This document shows positions 7,969 through 14,706 of a DNA stretch of 18,195 nucleotides, piece after piece. The stretch's first letter is position 1. Every line of letters begins with the position of its first letter. Source of the DNA: an uncultured Clostridia bacterium (GTDB taxonomy: Bacteria; Bacillota; Clostridia; Lachnospirales; Lachnospiraceae); contig CAMZAI010000027.1 of the NCBI GenBank assembly GCA_947304065.1, positions 1-18,195 of the forward strand, read 5' to 3'. A program made the translations under genes and the position numbers. Under the pieces are notes generated by a model. That model had not been told where the DNA came from, ran no database searches, and saw nothing but the letters and a program-made list of their open reading frames with translations.

Positions 7969-8637
7969 ATGGACAGAGAGAAGATTTTTGCGGCGGTTGA
8001 CCACACACTGCTCACACAGACTGCAACATGGGAGGAGATCAAAGTGATCTGCGACGACGCGGTAAAATACGGTACCGCATCGGTTTGTATCCCGCCTTCG
8101 TATGTTAAACAGGCTAAGGAATATTTAGGAGACAAGATGGCTGTATGCACCGTCATCGGCTTCCCGAACGGCTACAATACCACCGCTGTTAAGGAATTTG
8201 AGACAAAGGACGCTATCGCGAACGGCGCTGATGAGATCGACATGGTCATCAACATCGGCTGGGCAAAGGATAAGAAGTTCGACGCTATCGAGGAAGAGAT
8301 CAGGACCTTAAAGGCAGCCTGCGGCAGCAGGATCCTCAAAGTCATCATCGAGACCTGCCTTCTTACCGAGGAAGAGAAGATCGAGATGTGCAAGCGCGTG
8401 ACAGCTGCGGGCGCCGATTTCATCAAGACTTCGACCGGTTTCTCAAAGGCGGGAGCTACATTCGAGGATATCGAGCTCTTCTCGAAGAACATCGGTCCCA
8501 ATGTAAAGATGAAGGCTGCAGGCGGAATCTCTTCGTTCGACGACGCGGAGAAGTTCATTTCGCTGGGCGCTTCGAGACTCGGCACCTCGAGACTTGTTAA
8601 GATCGCGAAAGCGGAGACAAATATTTCGGGATATTAA
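7969..8637 (+). CDS. deoC: Deoxyribose-phosphate aldolase
   Basis: DeoC splits 2-deoxyribose 5-phosphate into acetaldehyde and glyceraldehyde 3-phosphate, the last step of deoxynucleoside catabolism in the cytoplasm. The 222-residue protein has the usual length. Counted from the earlier in-frame ATG at 7963, the Schiff-base lysine is K155 in ADFIKTSTGF, the catalytic Asp is D93 in ADEIDMVINIG, and the second active lysine is K184 before AAGGIS. ATG codons exist at 7963 and 7969. GAGGA (7958-7962) touches the first and stands six bases before the second, so 7969 is preferred. It sits directly before cdd, a standard nucleoside-salvage pairing, and is translationally linked to the permease upstream. 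Confidence 0.97.
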   Translation: MDREKIFAAVDHTLLTQTATWEEIKVICDDAVKYGTASVCIPPSYVKQAKEYLGDKMAVCTVIGFPNGYNTTAVKEFETKDAIANGADEIDMVINIGWAKDKKFDAIEEEIRTLKAACGSRILKVIIETCLLTEEEKIEMCKRVTAAGADFIKTSTGFSKAGATFEDIELFSKNIGPNVKMKAAGGISSFDDAEKFISLGASRLGTSRLVKIAKAETNISGY

Positions 8638-8666
8638 GTCTATATTGTTTTTTGGAGGTTTACATC

Positions 8667-9182
8667 ATGGAAGAGTATAAAGATAATTTCGATCTTCCCG
8701 CAAAAGCACCCGGAACGGCGCTCAAGGGACAGGGAAACACTTCTCCCGCAGTGGACCGCATCAGCGATCTGATGTGCAGGGAGCTGATCAACAGGGCGAT
8801 AAAGGCACAGAAGATGTCGTACGCGCCCTATTCTCACTGGAATGTCGGAGCGGCACTGCTGGCGAAAAACGGCAATATCATCACCGGCTGCAACATCGAG
8901 AACGCCGCTTACACTCCGACGAACTGTGCCGAGCGTACCGCGTTTTTCAAGGCGGTCAGCGAAGGCATCAGGGAATTCGCGGCGATCGCGATCGTAGGCG
9001 GACCCGATTATACGATCAAGGACTACTGCGCGCCCTGCGGCGTTTGCAGACAGGTTATGATGGAGTTCTGCGATCCGAAGAAGTTCTACGTTATCATTGC
9101 CAAGAGCGAGGACGCGTATCTTGTATATACGCTTGAGGAGATACTTCCCATGGGCTTCGGACCGAAGAATCTCGGGAAATGA
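8667..9182 (+). CDS. cdd: Cytidine deaminase with N-terminal extension
   Basis: This enzyme hydrolyses cytidine or deoxycytidine to (deoxy)uridine for pyrimidine salvage. The zinc-site motifs are complete: CAE (C87, E89 as proton shuttle) and PCGVC (C124, C127). The substrate loop SYAPYSHWNVGAALL and CNIENAAY are also present. At 171 residues it is about 35-40 longer than the usual homotetrameric enzyme. The extra part is a polar N-terminal stretch (MEEYKDNFDLPAKAPG...). The ATG at 8667 is chosen because GGAGG (8654-8658) lies eight bases upstream; an in-frame TTG at 8652 would overlap that site. It follows deoC by 29 bp. The function is secure; the role of the extension is unknown. Confidence 0.95.
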   Translation: MEEYKDNFDLPAKAPGTALKGQGNTSPAVDRISDLMCRELINRAIKAQKMSYAPYSHWNVGAALLAKNGNIITGCNIENAAYTPTNCAERTAFFKAVSEGIREFAAIAIVGGPDYTIKDYCAPCGVCRQVMMEFCDPKKFYVIIAKSEDAYLVYTLEEILPMGFGPKNLGK

Positions 9183-9192
9183 TAAGCAGCAG

Positions 9193-9222
9193 GGGTAATC
9201 GCTGCATTACCCGGTTTCATTT
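9193..9222 (+). terminator. Weak hairpin, possible terminator after cdd
   Basis: GGGTAA (9193-9198) pairs with TTACCC (9207-9212) around an 8-nt loop, followed by the T-rich stretch GGTTTCATTTG. The stem is short and the T-run is broken, and the next gene starts at 9225. It would be partial at best and could instead mask that start, which has no clear ribosome binding site. Confidence 0.3.
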
Positions 9223-9224
9223 GT

Positions 9225-10265
9225 ATGTATAAAGGGCGAATACTGAGGATATTGGCAACAGCAGCAGCAATGCTGCTGTTGCTTTCGGGCTGTTCCTCAC
9301 AAAGGAAGGACGCGGTTGCGAAGATTTCCGCGAAATACCGCGTCCCCGAGGACAAGCAGCTCATTGTGTACACCTCGCATAAGGAAGAGGTGTACCTTCC
9401 CATAATACGCGAGTTCGAGAACCGCACGGGCATCTGGGTAGAGATCCATGCGGGCGGAACCGCGGAAATGTTTGAGGAGGTTAGAAGCGCATCGGCTTCG
9501 GGCGCCTGCGACATCATGTTCGGCGGCGGTATCGAAAGCTTTGAGGCGCAGAAGGACCTCTTTCTTCCGTATGAGACAAAAGAGTCATCGATGCTCGATG
9601 CGGAATATCTTTCTTCGGAGGATCTCTGGACGCCCTTTACGGAGCTTCCCCTCGTGTTTGTCTATAACAATAAGCTGGTTTCCGCCGAAGAGGCGCCCCG
9701 CAGCTGGAGCGATATCTTTTCGGAAAAATGGAAGGGGCAGATCGCTTTTGCGGACCTGCACAGTTCGGGTACCAGCTATACGATCGTTTCTACTTATTCC
9801 CAGATCACGGGCCGCTCGCCGGCCGATTTCATGCCCGGATTCATAGGACTTCTTGACGGAAAGCTGCTCGGATCTTCGGGCCAGATCGTGCCTTCGGTCT
9901 CGAACGGCAGGTTCCTGGTCGGCGTGACGCTCGAAGAGACCGCCCTCAAGGGTATAGCGGCAGGCTACGATATCGCGATGGTATATCCCGAGGACGGTAC
10001 CAGCACGGTGCCCGACGGCGTAGCCATGGTCGTAAATGCGCCCCATTCATACAATGCGGGGCTGTTCATCGACTTTGTCGTGGGGACCGATACCCAGAAA
10101 TACGCGATGGATGAGTTTTACCGCAGACCGGTCAGGACTGACATCGATCCCGCGGAGAGCTTCGGTACCGTCAAAAGAGCCGAATTTGACATTGTCAGAT
10201 CGGCGCAGGACGAAGAAGCGATATTTGAGATCTGGAACTCTCTGAATAAGGAGGGCGGCCAATGA
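9225..10265 (+). CDS. HptA-like substrate-binding lipoprotein, likely ligand sensor for the kinase
   Basis: The 346-residue product has a lipoprotein signal ending in LLLLSGC (lipid-bearing C23), so it is anchored on the outer face of the membrane. The body fits the Fe3+/sugar-phosphate class of binding proteins: IVYTSHKEEVYLPIIREFENRTG, the hinge LVFVYNNKLV, and SWSDIFSEKWKGQIAFAD. The gene overlaps the sensor kinase gene by four bases and is followed by an AraC-type response regulator. That order and these families match HptA-HptS-HptR, in which the binding protein senses hexose phosphate for the kinase. It is separate from the transporter's own binding protein at 13062. No good ribosome binding site precedes the ATG at 9225, but the signal peptide begins there and no better start exists. 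The ligand is inferred; ferric iron, phosphonates or other organophosphates remain possible. Confidence 0.85.
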   Translation: MYKGRILRILATAAAMLLLLSGCSSQRKDAVAKISAKYRVPEDKQLIVYTSHKEEVYLPIIREFENRTGIWVEIHAGGTAEMFEEVRSASASGACDIMFGGGIESFEAQKDLFLPYETKESSMLDAEYLSSEDLWTPFTELPLVFVYNNKLVSAEEAPRSWSDIFSEKWKGQIAFADLHSSGTSYTIVSTYSQITGRSPADFMPGFIGLLDGKLLGSSGQIVPSVSNGRFLVGVTLEETALKGIAAGYDIAMVYPEDGTSTVPDGVAMVVNAPHSYNAGLFIDFVVGTDTQKYAMDEFYRRPVRTDIDPAESFGTVKRAEFDIVRSAQDEEAIFEIWNSLNKEGGQ

Positions 10266-12001
10266 AAGGATTCATTCGTCACTCCTTCAGGAGACAGTTA
10301 TTCATAGTATTTCTTGCCGTTACGCTGGCGCTCGTACTGTTCGGCGGGATCCTTACGATACAGGGCTTCCAGGCCAGGATCAGGGCGGATCACGGTCGGC
10401 AGGACGAGGAACAGGCAAAGATAATAAACGAACGCGTGCTCACAATGGTCGAACTTTCCGAGACGGTACTCGAGTCACTTGCAGGCAACGTGACGCTCGG
10501 TCAGGTGCTCGACAGCGGCCGCAGGGAAGCGCTCGAGGTCTACTCGATACTTTACGAGGAGACTGCCGGGATCAGGGATTTTGCGACCGTGGATATCTAT
10601 AAGGACGGGGAGTGCATGTACACGACCGGAATCGGCGGCATGCCCGGAAACCTGCCCGAGGATTACGCGGTGCTGAAGGAAGCTTACGAAAAGAAGGGCG
10701 GCATAGTTTATGCACTCGATCCTTCAAATACATCCGCCGAGAAGTCCGATCTTCTGATCGCAAAGATGATTTCGATCGACTCAATTAAAAGTACATGGCC
10801 GCCAAAGTGTTTCGTGATCGTACGCATCGGCAACGCGCAGATCGAATCCCGTCTCGCAGGTCTGGTAAATTCCCGCGACGGTTACATGCTCACGAACCGT
10901 TTCCTGCGTCCGTTCTGCCTTATCGGAACGGCGAAGGACTACTCGGCGCTTACACTGATCAGAAGCAACCTTTTTGCCGGCTTTGACTACGATGCCGGCG
11001 CGAAGAACAATATCTACGTTTCGGAGCTGGAGAAGCAGGGACTGCTCTGCGTATACATTACGCCTCCGGCACTTGAGGAATCCGCGGTACGTGCCGGATA
11101 CAGGATCATCATTTTTCTGGTACTGATCAGTATCTTAGTCTGCCTGTTTGCGGCATCGAGGATGACGAACCTCGTCGCAAAGCCTATAAATGCGCTGTCT
11201 TCGGCGATGAGGCGCTTCAGAAAGGGAGACTTTGACGTAAAGATAGATCTGAACCGCGAGGACGAGTTCGGACAGTTAGCGACCGGCTTTAACAAGATGA
11301 CCGGTCAGCTGAAGGAAACAATGGCGGAGCAGGTGGCGGCGGAGCGCAGCGTGAACGAAGCACGCACGCAGATGATGCAGGCCCAGCTGAACCCGCATTT
11401 CCTGTATAATACGCTCGATACGATCAAATGGGTGGCAAAGGCGAACCAGGTGCCCGAGATAGCGACACTTTCTTCATCACTCGCAGCCGTACTCAGGATG
11501 AGTATCTCGGGTGATAAGTTCTGCACGCTCGCGCAGGAGATCGAGATGGTCCGCAACTACTGCGAGATACAGAAGATACGCTTTGACGACTCATTCGATC
11601 TGACCGTGGATATAGGAGACTGCGCCGATGCGGTTGTGCCGAAGCTCATACTTCAGCCGCTCGTGGAGAACAGCATTATCCACGGACTTGAGGGACGAAG
11701 AGACGGACATATCGTGATCAATGCAGCGCGCAGCCGTACCGGTGATGAGCGCGAAGAGCTGGTCATCACCGTTCGGGACAACGGCGCGGGAATAAGCGAC
11801 GAGATGATCGCGGCGCTCGAGAGCGCGAACCCGGAGGCTCTTTCGGGGCATCTCGGACTTAACAATATCAATACGATAATAAAGCTGACTTACGGCGAAA
11901 AATACGGAGTGAGCGCAATGAGACCCGATGAGGGCGGTACGCTGATGACCGTAGTGCTGCCTTATTCACTTACGGGAACGGACGATGCGATAAAGGGATA
12001 A
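10262..12001 (+). CDS. YesM/LytS-type sensor histidine kinase (HptS-like)
   Basis: The 579-residue membrane kinase has a first helix at about 12-34, an outer sensor domain of roughly 245 residues, and a second helix at about 280-299. A HAMP domain follows (about 300-355, with KPINALSSAMRRFRKGDF). The phosphorylation segment is AQLNPHFLYNTLD with H379, typical of the His_kinase family of YesM-like proteins. The ATP-binding part shows the N-box LQPLVENSIIHGL (N470), DNGAG (506-510) and GHLGLNNIN. The ATG overlaps the previous stop codon (ATGA) and has AAGGAGG at 10248-10254, so it is translationally coupled to the binding-protein gene. The response regulator starts 16 bp downstream. All catalytic boxes look intact. 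Signal input probably comes from the upstream lipoprotein. Confidence 0.95.
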   Translation: MKGFIRHSFRRQLFIVFLAVTLALVLFGGILTIQGFQARIRADHGRQDEEQAKIINERVLTMVELSETVLESLAGNVTLGQVLDSGRREALEVYSILYEETAGIRDFATVDIYKDGECMYTTGIGGMPGNLPEDYAVLKEAYEKKGGIVYALDPSNTSAEKSDLLIAKMISIDSIKSTWPPKCFVIVRIGNAQIESRLAGLVNSRDGYMLTNRFLRPFCLIGTAKDYSALTLIRSNLFAGFDYDAGAKNNIYVSELEKQGLLCVYITPPALEESAVRAGYRIIIFLVLISILVCLFAASRMTNLVAKPINALSSAMRRFRKGDFDVKIDLNREDEFGQLATGFNKMTGQLKETMAEQVAAERSVNEARTQMMQAQLNPHFLYNTLDTIKWVAKANQVPEIATLSSSLAAVLRMSISGDKFCTLAQEIEMVRNYCEIQKIRFDDSFDLTVDIGDCADAVVPKLILQPLVENSIIHGLEGRRDGHIVINAARSRTGDEREELVITVRDNGAGISDEMIAALESANPEALSGHLGLNNINTIIKLTYGEKYGVSAMRPDEGGTLMTVVLPYSLTGTDDAIKG

Positions 12002-12017
12002 TACGGGAGGGACCGCA

Positions 12018-12785
12018 GTGACAACAAAGGTTATGATCGTGGACGATGAAAAATACGTCCGCATGGGAATTAAAAATGAGACCGACTGGGCGCTGATAGG
12101 CTGCGAGGTGGTCGCCGAGGCTTCGAACGGGATCGAGGCCCTTGAAGCCGCGGAGCAGACGAGGCCGGACCTGGTCATTTCCGACATACGCATGCCGAAG
12201 ATGGACGGACTGGAGCTTGCTGAGCAGCTGATGGCGCGGCTTCCCGGCATCAGGATCATTTTCCTCACCGCATACGATGAGTTTGAGTACGCGAGGCAGG
12301 CTGTAAGGCTCGGAGTATCGGATTATCTCTTAAAGCCGTTCGAGGACGGTGAGCTTGAGGCGTCCGTGCAGAAGCTGCTGCATCTGCATCCGAACACGCC
12401 CGCATCCTCAAAGGAACTCGAGGAGAAGTTGGTTCCGCTGAACGTGGGCAGTGCGACGGACAACCGATATGTAAAGTCGGCTATCGATTATATCACCGAG
12501 CATTACAACGATCCCGATTTCTCGATCGGCGTGCTGGCCGACAAAATAGGAGTCAGCGAGGGATATATCAGCCGCCTGTTTAAGTCAGAGGCGGACACAG
12601 GAATTAATAACTATCTGATCAGAGTACGTATCCGCAAGGCAATGGATTACCTGAAGGATCCGACGGTAAAGGTGTATGAGGTGGCGGAAAAGGTGGGGTA
12701 TCAGGATATAGCTTATTTCTCCAATACATTTAAGAAACTGGTGGGGAAGTCACCTTCGGAGTACCAAGCGAAGGGCTTGGAATGA
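12018..12785 (+). CDS. AraC-type response regulator (HptR-like)
   Basis: The 255-residue protein has a receiver domain (1-122) with the acidic pair D9-D10, phospho-acceptor D56 in LVISDIRMP, T84 and K106. A short linker leads to an AraC-type DNA-binding domain (about 150-253) with two helix-turn-helix units, FSIGVLADKIGVSEGYISRLF and VYEVAEKVGYQDIAYFSNTF. The length is close to that of HptR and shorter than many YesN-type regulators. The start is GTG (12018), supported by GGGAGG at 12005-12010. It is the last gene of the three-gene unit and is followed by a strong terminator. The likely target is the transporter operon just downstream, whose promoter region carries several short repeats. Confidence 0.94.
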   Translation: MTTKVMIVDDEKYVRMGIKNETDWALIGCEVVAEASNGIEALEAAEQTRPDLVISDIRMPKMDGLELAEQLMARLPGIRIIFLTAYDEFEYARQAVRLGVSDYLLKPFEDGELEASVQKLLHLHPNTPASSKELEEKLVPLNVGSATDNRYVKSAIDYITEHYNDPDFSIGVLADKIGVSEGYISRLFKSEADTGINNYLIRVRIRKAMDYLKDPTVKVYEVAEKVGYQDIAYFSNTFKKLVGKSPSEYQAKGLE

Positions 12786-12802
12786 TGTACATACATAATG
12801 CT

Positions 12803-12857
12803 GCGAATTGCTTCGCAATTCTATCCCCCAACTCGTAAACCTTCGGTTTACTCGTTG
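12803..12857. repeat. Two perfect TTC-triloop hairpins between regulator and transporter operons
   Basis: GAATTGC (12805-12811) pairs with GCAATTC (12815-12821) around a TTC loop. GTAAACC (12835-12841) pairs with GGTTTAC (12845-12851) around another TTC loop, and CAAC (12829-12832) with GTTG (12854-12857) extends this stem after a 2x2 internal loop. Neither has a T-run, so they are not ordinary terminators. The minus strand reads CAACGAGTAAAC, close to sequences at 3082-3093 and 14521-14531. Confidence 0.6.
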
Positions 12858-12875
12858 AGGAATGGCGGCCAATAT

Positions 12876-12920
12876 AAAAGATTCCCTTACATGCAAGCAT
12901 GCAGGGAATCTTTTCTTATT
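12876..12920 (+). terminator. Strong Rho-independent terminator of the sensory operon
   Basis: A perfect 12-bp stem pairs AAAAGATTCCCT (12876-12887) with AGGGAATCTTTT (12903-12914). The loop can form a small inner CATG/CATG stem. The 3' arm runs into TTTTCTTATT. The A-rich left flank would let it also act on the minus strand. It isolates the transporter operon from the regulator operon. Confidence 0.9.
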
Positions 12921-12933
12921 GTCCTTAGCATTA

Positions 12934-13009
12934 TTTGCACATTATGTACAAAATCTACAAATAATGTCAGTTTTACCCCATACACAAATACAAATTGCAC
13001 AAGTAGAAT
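12934..13009 (+). promoter_or_regulatory. Promoter/operator region of the transporter operon
   Basis: The segment between the terminator and the leader is AT-rich and repeat-rich. TTTGCACAT-T-ATGTACAAA (12934-12952) is a 19-bp palindrome with one mismatch. TACAAAT occurs at 12956-12962 and 12989-12995, 33 bp apart (about three helical turns). TTGCACA occurs at 12935-12941 and 12995-13001. TAGAAT (13004-13009) is a good -10 with no good -35 at the proper distance, as expected for an activator-dependent promoter. This is where the adjacent AraC-type response regulator would be expected to bind. The pattern is seen; the binding is inferred. Confidence 0.45.
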
Positions 13010-13026
13010 GGACTTATCAGGCAGAC

Positions 13027-13055
13027 CGCAGCAGCGGCTGCGATAAAAAAGGAGG
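13027..13055 (+). promoter_or_regulatory. Leader hairpin immediately before a strong ribosome binding site
   Basis: CGCAGC (13027-13032) pairs perfectly with GCTGCG (13037-13042) around AGCG. It is followed by TAAAAAA and the ribosome binding site AAGGAGG (13049-13055), six bases before the ATG. A hairpin plus an A-rich tract next to a full Shine-Dalgarno fits a highly translated, stable message. Confidence 0.5.
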
Positions 13056-13061
13056 ACATTT

Positions 13062-14402
13062 ATGAAAAAAGTTTTAGCATTACTGCTGGTTCTTGCAATG
13101 GCTGTTACAGCATTTGCAGGATGTTCGAAGGACAGCGGCTCTGGAAAGAAGAGCAGCGGTGAGCTTTCGGAAGTTGAGAAGATCATCAAGGAAGCTCAGG
13201 GAATGAGCATGGAAGAGCTCGCAAAGAAGGCTATCGAAGAGTCAAACGGCAAGACCTTCTACGGCGTTGGTAACTCCAGCCGCGGTAAGTCGGCACTCCC
13301 CGTTTTCATTGAGTATCTTCAGTCTATCGACGCTAACTACACTCTTAACTTTGAGTGGCAGCAGCCCAAGAACAACAAGATCTTCGAGCAGCTGACATCC
13401 GATTCCTTAAAGAGCACCGGCACCTTCGCCATGACCCTGATCCAGGACGGCAATCAGATCCAGTCCAAGATGGTGGACACCGGCATCTTTAAGACCTTCG
13501 TTCCCAAGGAGTGGGCAGATGCGAACGGAACTACCGCTGACAAGTTCACCGGATTCCTTCCTCTTCAGACTCTGAACAAGGTATTCATGTACAACTGCAC
13601 AGGAAGCGCAAGCTTCACCAACTGCTGGGATTTCGTTTATGAAGGTTCTCATCCCCTTTTCATGGGCGTTGATTCCGAGATCGTAGGAAAGAACTTCCTC
13701 ATGATGCTCACCCAGGACAAGTACGCAGGCTGGCTCAAGGCAGCTTACGACAAGCTTGACGCAACCAAGAAGGCATATTTCGAGCCCACTATCCAGGCTA
13801 TGCAGTCCGACGCTAAGGACCTTGGCCTCGGCGCTAACGGTGCTTACGCACTTGCATGGATCAAGCTTTGGGTTAACAGCTACAACGAGCAGACCGATGA
13901 CGGCCCTATCTGCAATACCCTTGTAGATTCTTCGGCTACCGATCAGTCCGGACTTCTTGTTTATTCAAAGCTTCGTTCCGTAGAGGAATCAGCTACCGTA
14001 TCGCTTAACAACATTAAGGTTGCAGCTTACCAGGACGGCTACACCGGAATCGGCGGATACGGCTACTGCCATTATCTGTTCGTTACCAAGAACAGCCCTC
14101 TTCCTTGGACCGCTTGCGCATTCATCGCATTCATGACCACCCGTGAGGCCGGTTTCGAGGCTTGGGGTAAGGACATGGGCGGATATTCGTCGAACCCCAA
14201 CGTTGCTGCTGAGATCGAGGCTAAGTTCCAGCACTCTCAGGGCGGCGGAGACCAGTTCCCTGCAAAGAACGACCGCGGCTATGACTGGTGGACCGGCGAA
14301 GGCAAGGGTGAGCTCGTTCTCGAGGATCCCAAGTACTGCTCGGACGTTTCCTTCACAGTAGGAAGCTGGATCGACGTACTTGACCACTATAAGCCCGAAT
14401 AA
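13062..14402 (+). CDS. ABC transporter substrate-binding lipoprotein, likely highly expressed
   Basis: The 446-residue product has a lipoprotein signal with lipobox FAGC (C21) followed by a Ser/Gly/Lys linker, so it sits on the outer membrane face. The body is a family 1-type binding protein belonging with the fused permease and ATPase downstream. Supporting segments are NKVFMYNC in the hinge region and SPLPWTACAFIAFMTTREAGFEAWG near the C-terminus, which match the Fe3+/sugar-phosphate class loosely. It is about 100 residues longer than FbpA/AfuA proteins; the extra length includes a Lys/Glu-rich N-terminal helix (35-60). Codon choice differs from its neighbours: isoleucine is almost always ATC, and GCT, CTT, TTC and AAG are favoured. 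Together with AAGGAGG this points to high expression. A large palindromic element follows before the permease gene. The ligand is unknown; phosphorylated sugars are the leading guess from context. Confidence 0.88.
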   Translation: MKKVLALLLVLAMAVTAFAGCSKDSGSGKKSSGELSEVEKIIKEAQGMSMEELAKKAIEESNGKTFYGVGNSSRGKSALPVFIEYLQSIDANYTLNFEWQQPKNNKIFEQLTSDSLKSTGTFAMTLIQDGNQIQSKMVDTGIFKTFVPKEWADANGTTADKFTGFLPLQTLNKVFMYNCTGSASFTNCWDFVYEGSHPLFMGVDSEIVGKNFLMMLTQDKYAGWLKAAYDKLDATKKAYFEPTIQAMQSDAKDLGLGANGAYALAWIKLWVNSYNEQTDDGPICNTLVDSSATDQSGLLVYSKLRSVEESATVSLNNIKVAAYQDGYTGIGGYGYCHYLFVTKNSPLPWTACAFIAFMTTREAGFEAWGKDMGGYSSNPNVAAEIEAKFQHSQGGGDQFPAKNDRGYDWWTGEGKGELVLEDPKYCSDVSFTVGSWIDVLDHYKPE

Positions 14403-14424
14403 ATCACATAAAATGTAGCTCCAG

Positions 14425-14605
14425 GTTACTATTCACAGTGAATCTGTGAAAAGTACAAGGTGCAAGCTTGCTTGCAGGCTTGTACTTACACAGATCATAC
14501 TGTAAAGGCTGGACCAAAAACACGAGTAAACGGCAGCTGCGAAGCAGCGGCATTCGGCGAAGCCGAATGGTTTATGAGGGTTTTGGTCCGGCTGTGAATA
14601 GTAAC
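14425..14605. repeat. 181-bp nested palindromic element between binding-protein and permease genes
   Basis: A perfect 14-bp inverted repeat, GTTACTATTCACAG (14425-14438) and CTGTGAATAGTAAC (14592-14605), encloses two large arms. Arm 1 (14442-14495) pairs ATCTGTG/CACAGAT, AAGTACAAG/CTTGTACTT and TGCAAG/CTTGCA in series with small bulges. Arm 2 (14511-14589) is closed by GGACCAAAA/TTTTGGTCC and then TAAAC/GTTTA, and contains two GAA-triloop hairpins: GCTGC-GAA-GCAGC (14536-14548) and CATTCGGC-GAA-GCCGAATG (14551-14569). TTCACAG (14432-14438) can alternatively pair with CTGTGAA (14444-14450), competing with the outer stem. As RNA this would be a compact multi-branch structure able to protect the upstream message. 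As DNA it could be a small non-coding repeat. I see no gene in the 14403-14706 gap. Confidence 0.8.
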
Positions 14606-14622
14606 AAGACAAAGAAACAATC

Positions 14623-14662
14623 CGGGGGTGTCGTTTGCAAAAAAAGCGGCATCCCCGTATTT
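14623..14662 (+). terminator. Terminator-like attenuator before permease gene
   Basis: CGGGGGTGTCG (14623-14633) pairs over 11 positions with CGGCATCCCCG (14647-14657), using two G-U pairs, around a loop containing seven A residues. The following TATTTAAAG is a poor T-run, so partial read-through is expected. This would make the membrane subunits less abundant than the binding protein. Confidence 0.5.
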
Positions 14663-14706
14663 AAAGAAACCTGTCAGTCTCAGCTCAGAAGGAGTAGAAG
14701 AAGCCC

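Noticed and set aside
12798..13046. Small open frames over the gap between response regulator and binding-protein gene
   Set aside because: They cross two hairpins, a strong terminator and the promoter region, with no ribosome binding site or protein-like composition.
14511..14589. tRNA-like or riboswitch-like fold
   Set aside because: A 9-bp closing stem and internal hairpins are present, but there is no T-loop sequence, anticodon arm geometry or riboswitch core that I recognise.
14425..14605. Insertion sequence remnant
   Set aside because: The 14-bp inverted repeats suggest ends of an element, but there is no transposase fragment and no clear target-site duplication (left flank TCCAG, right flank AAGAC).
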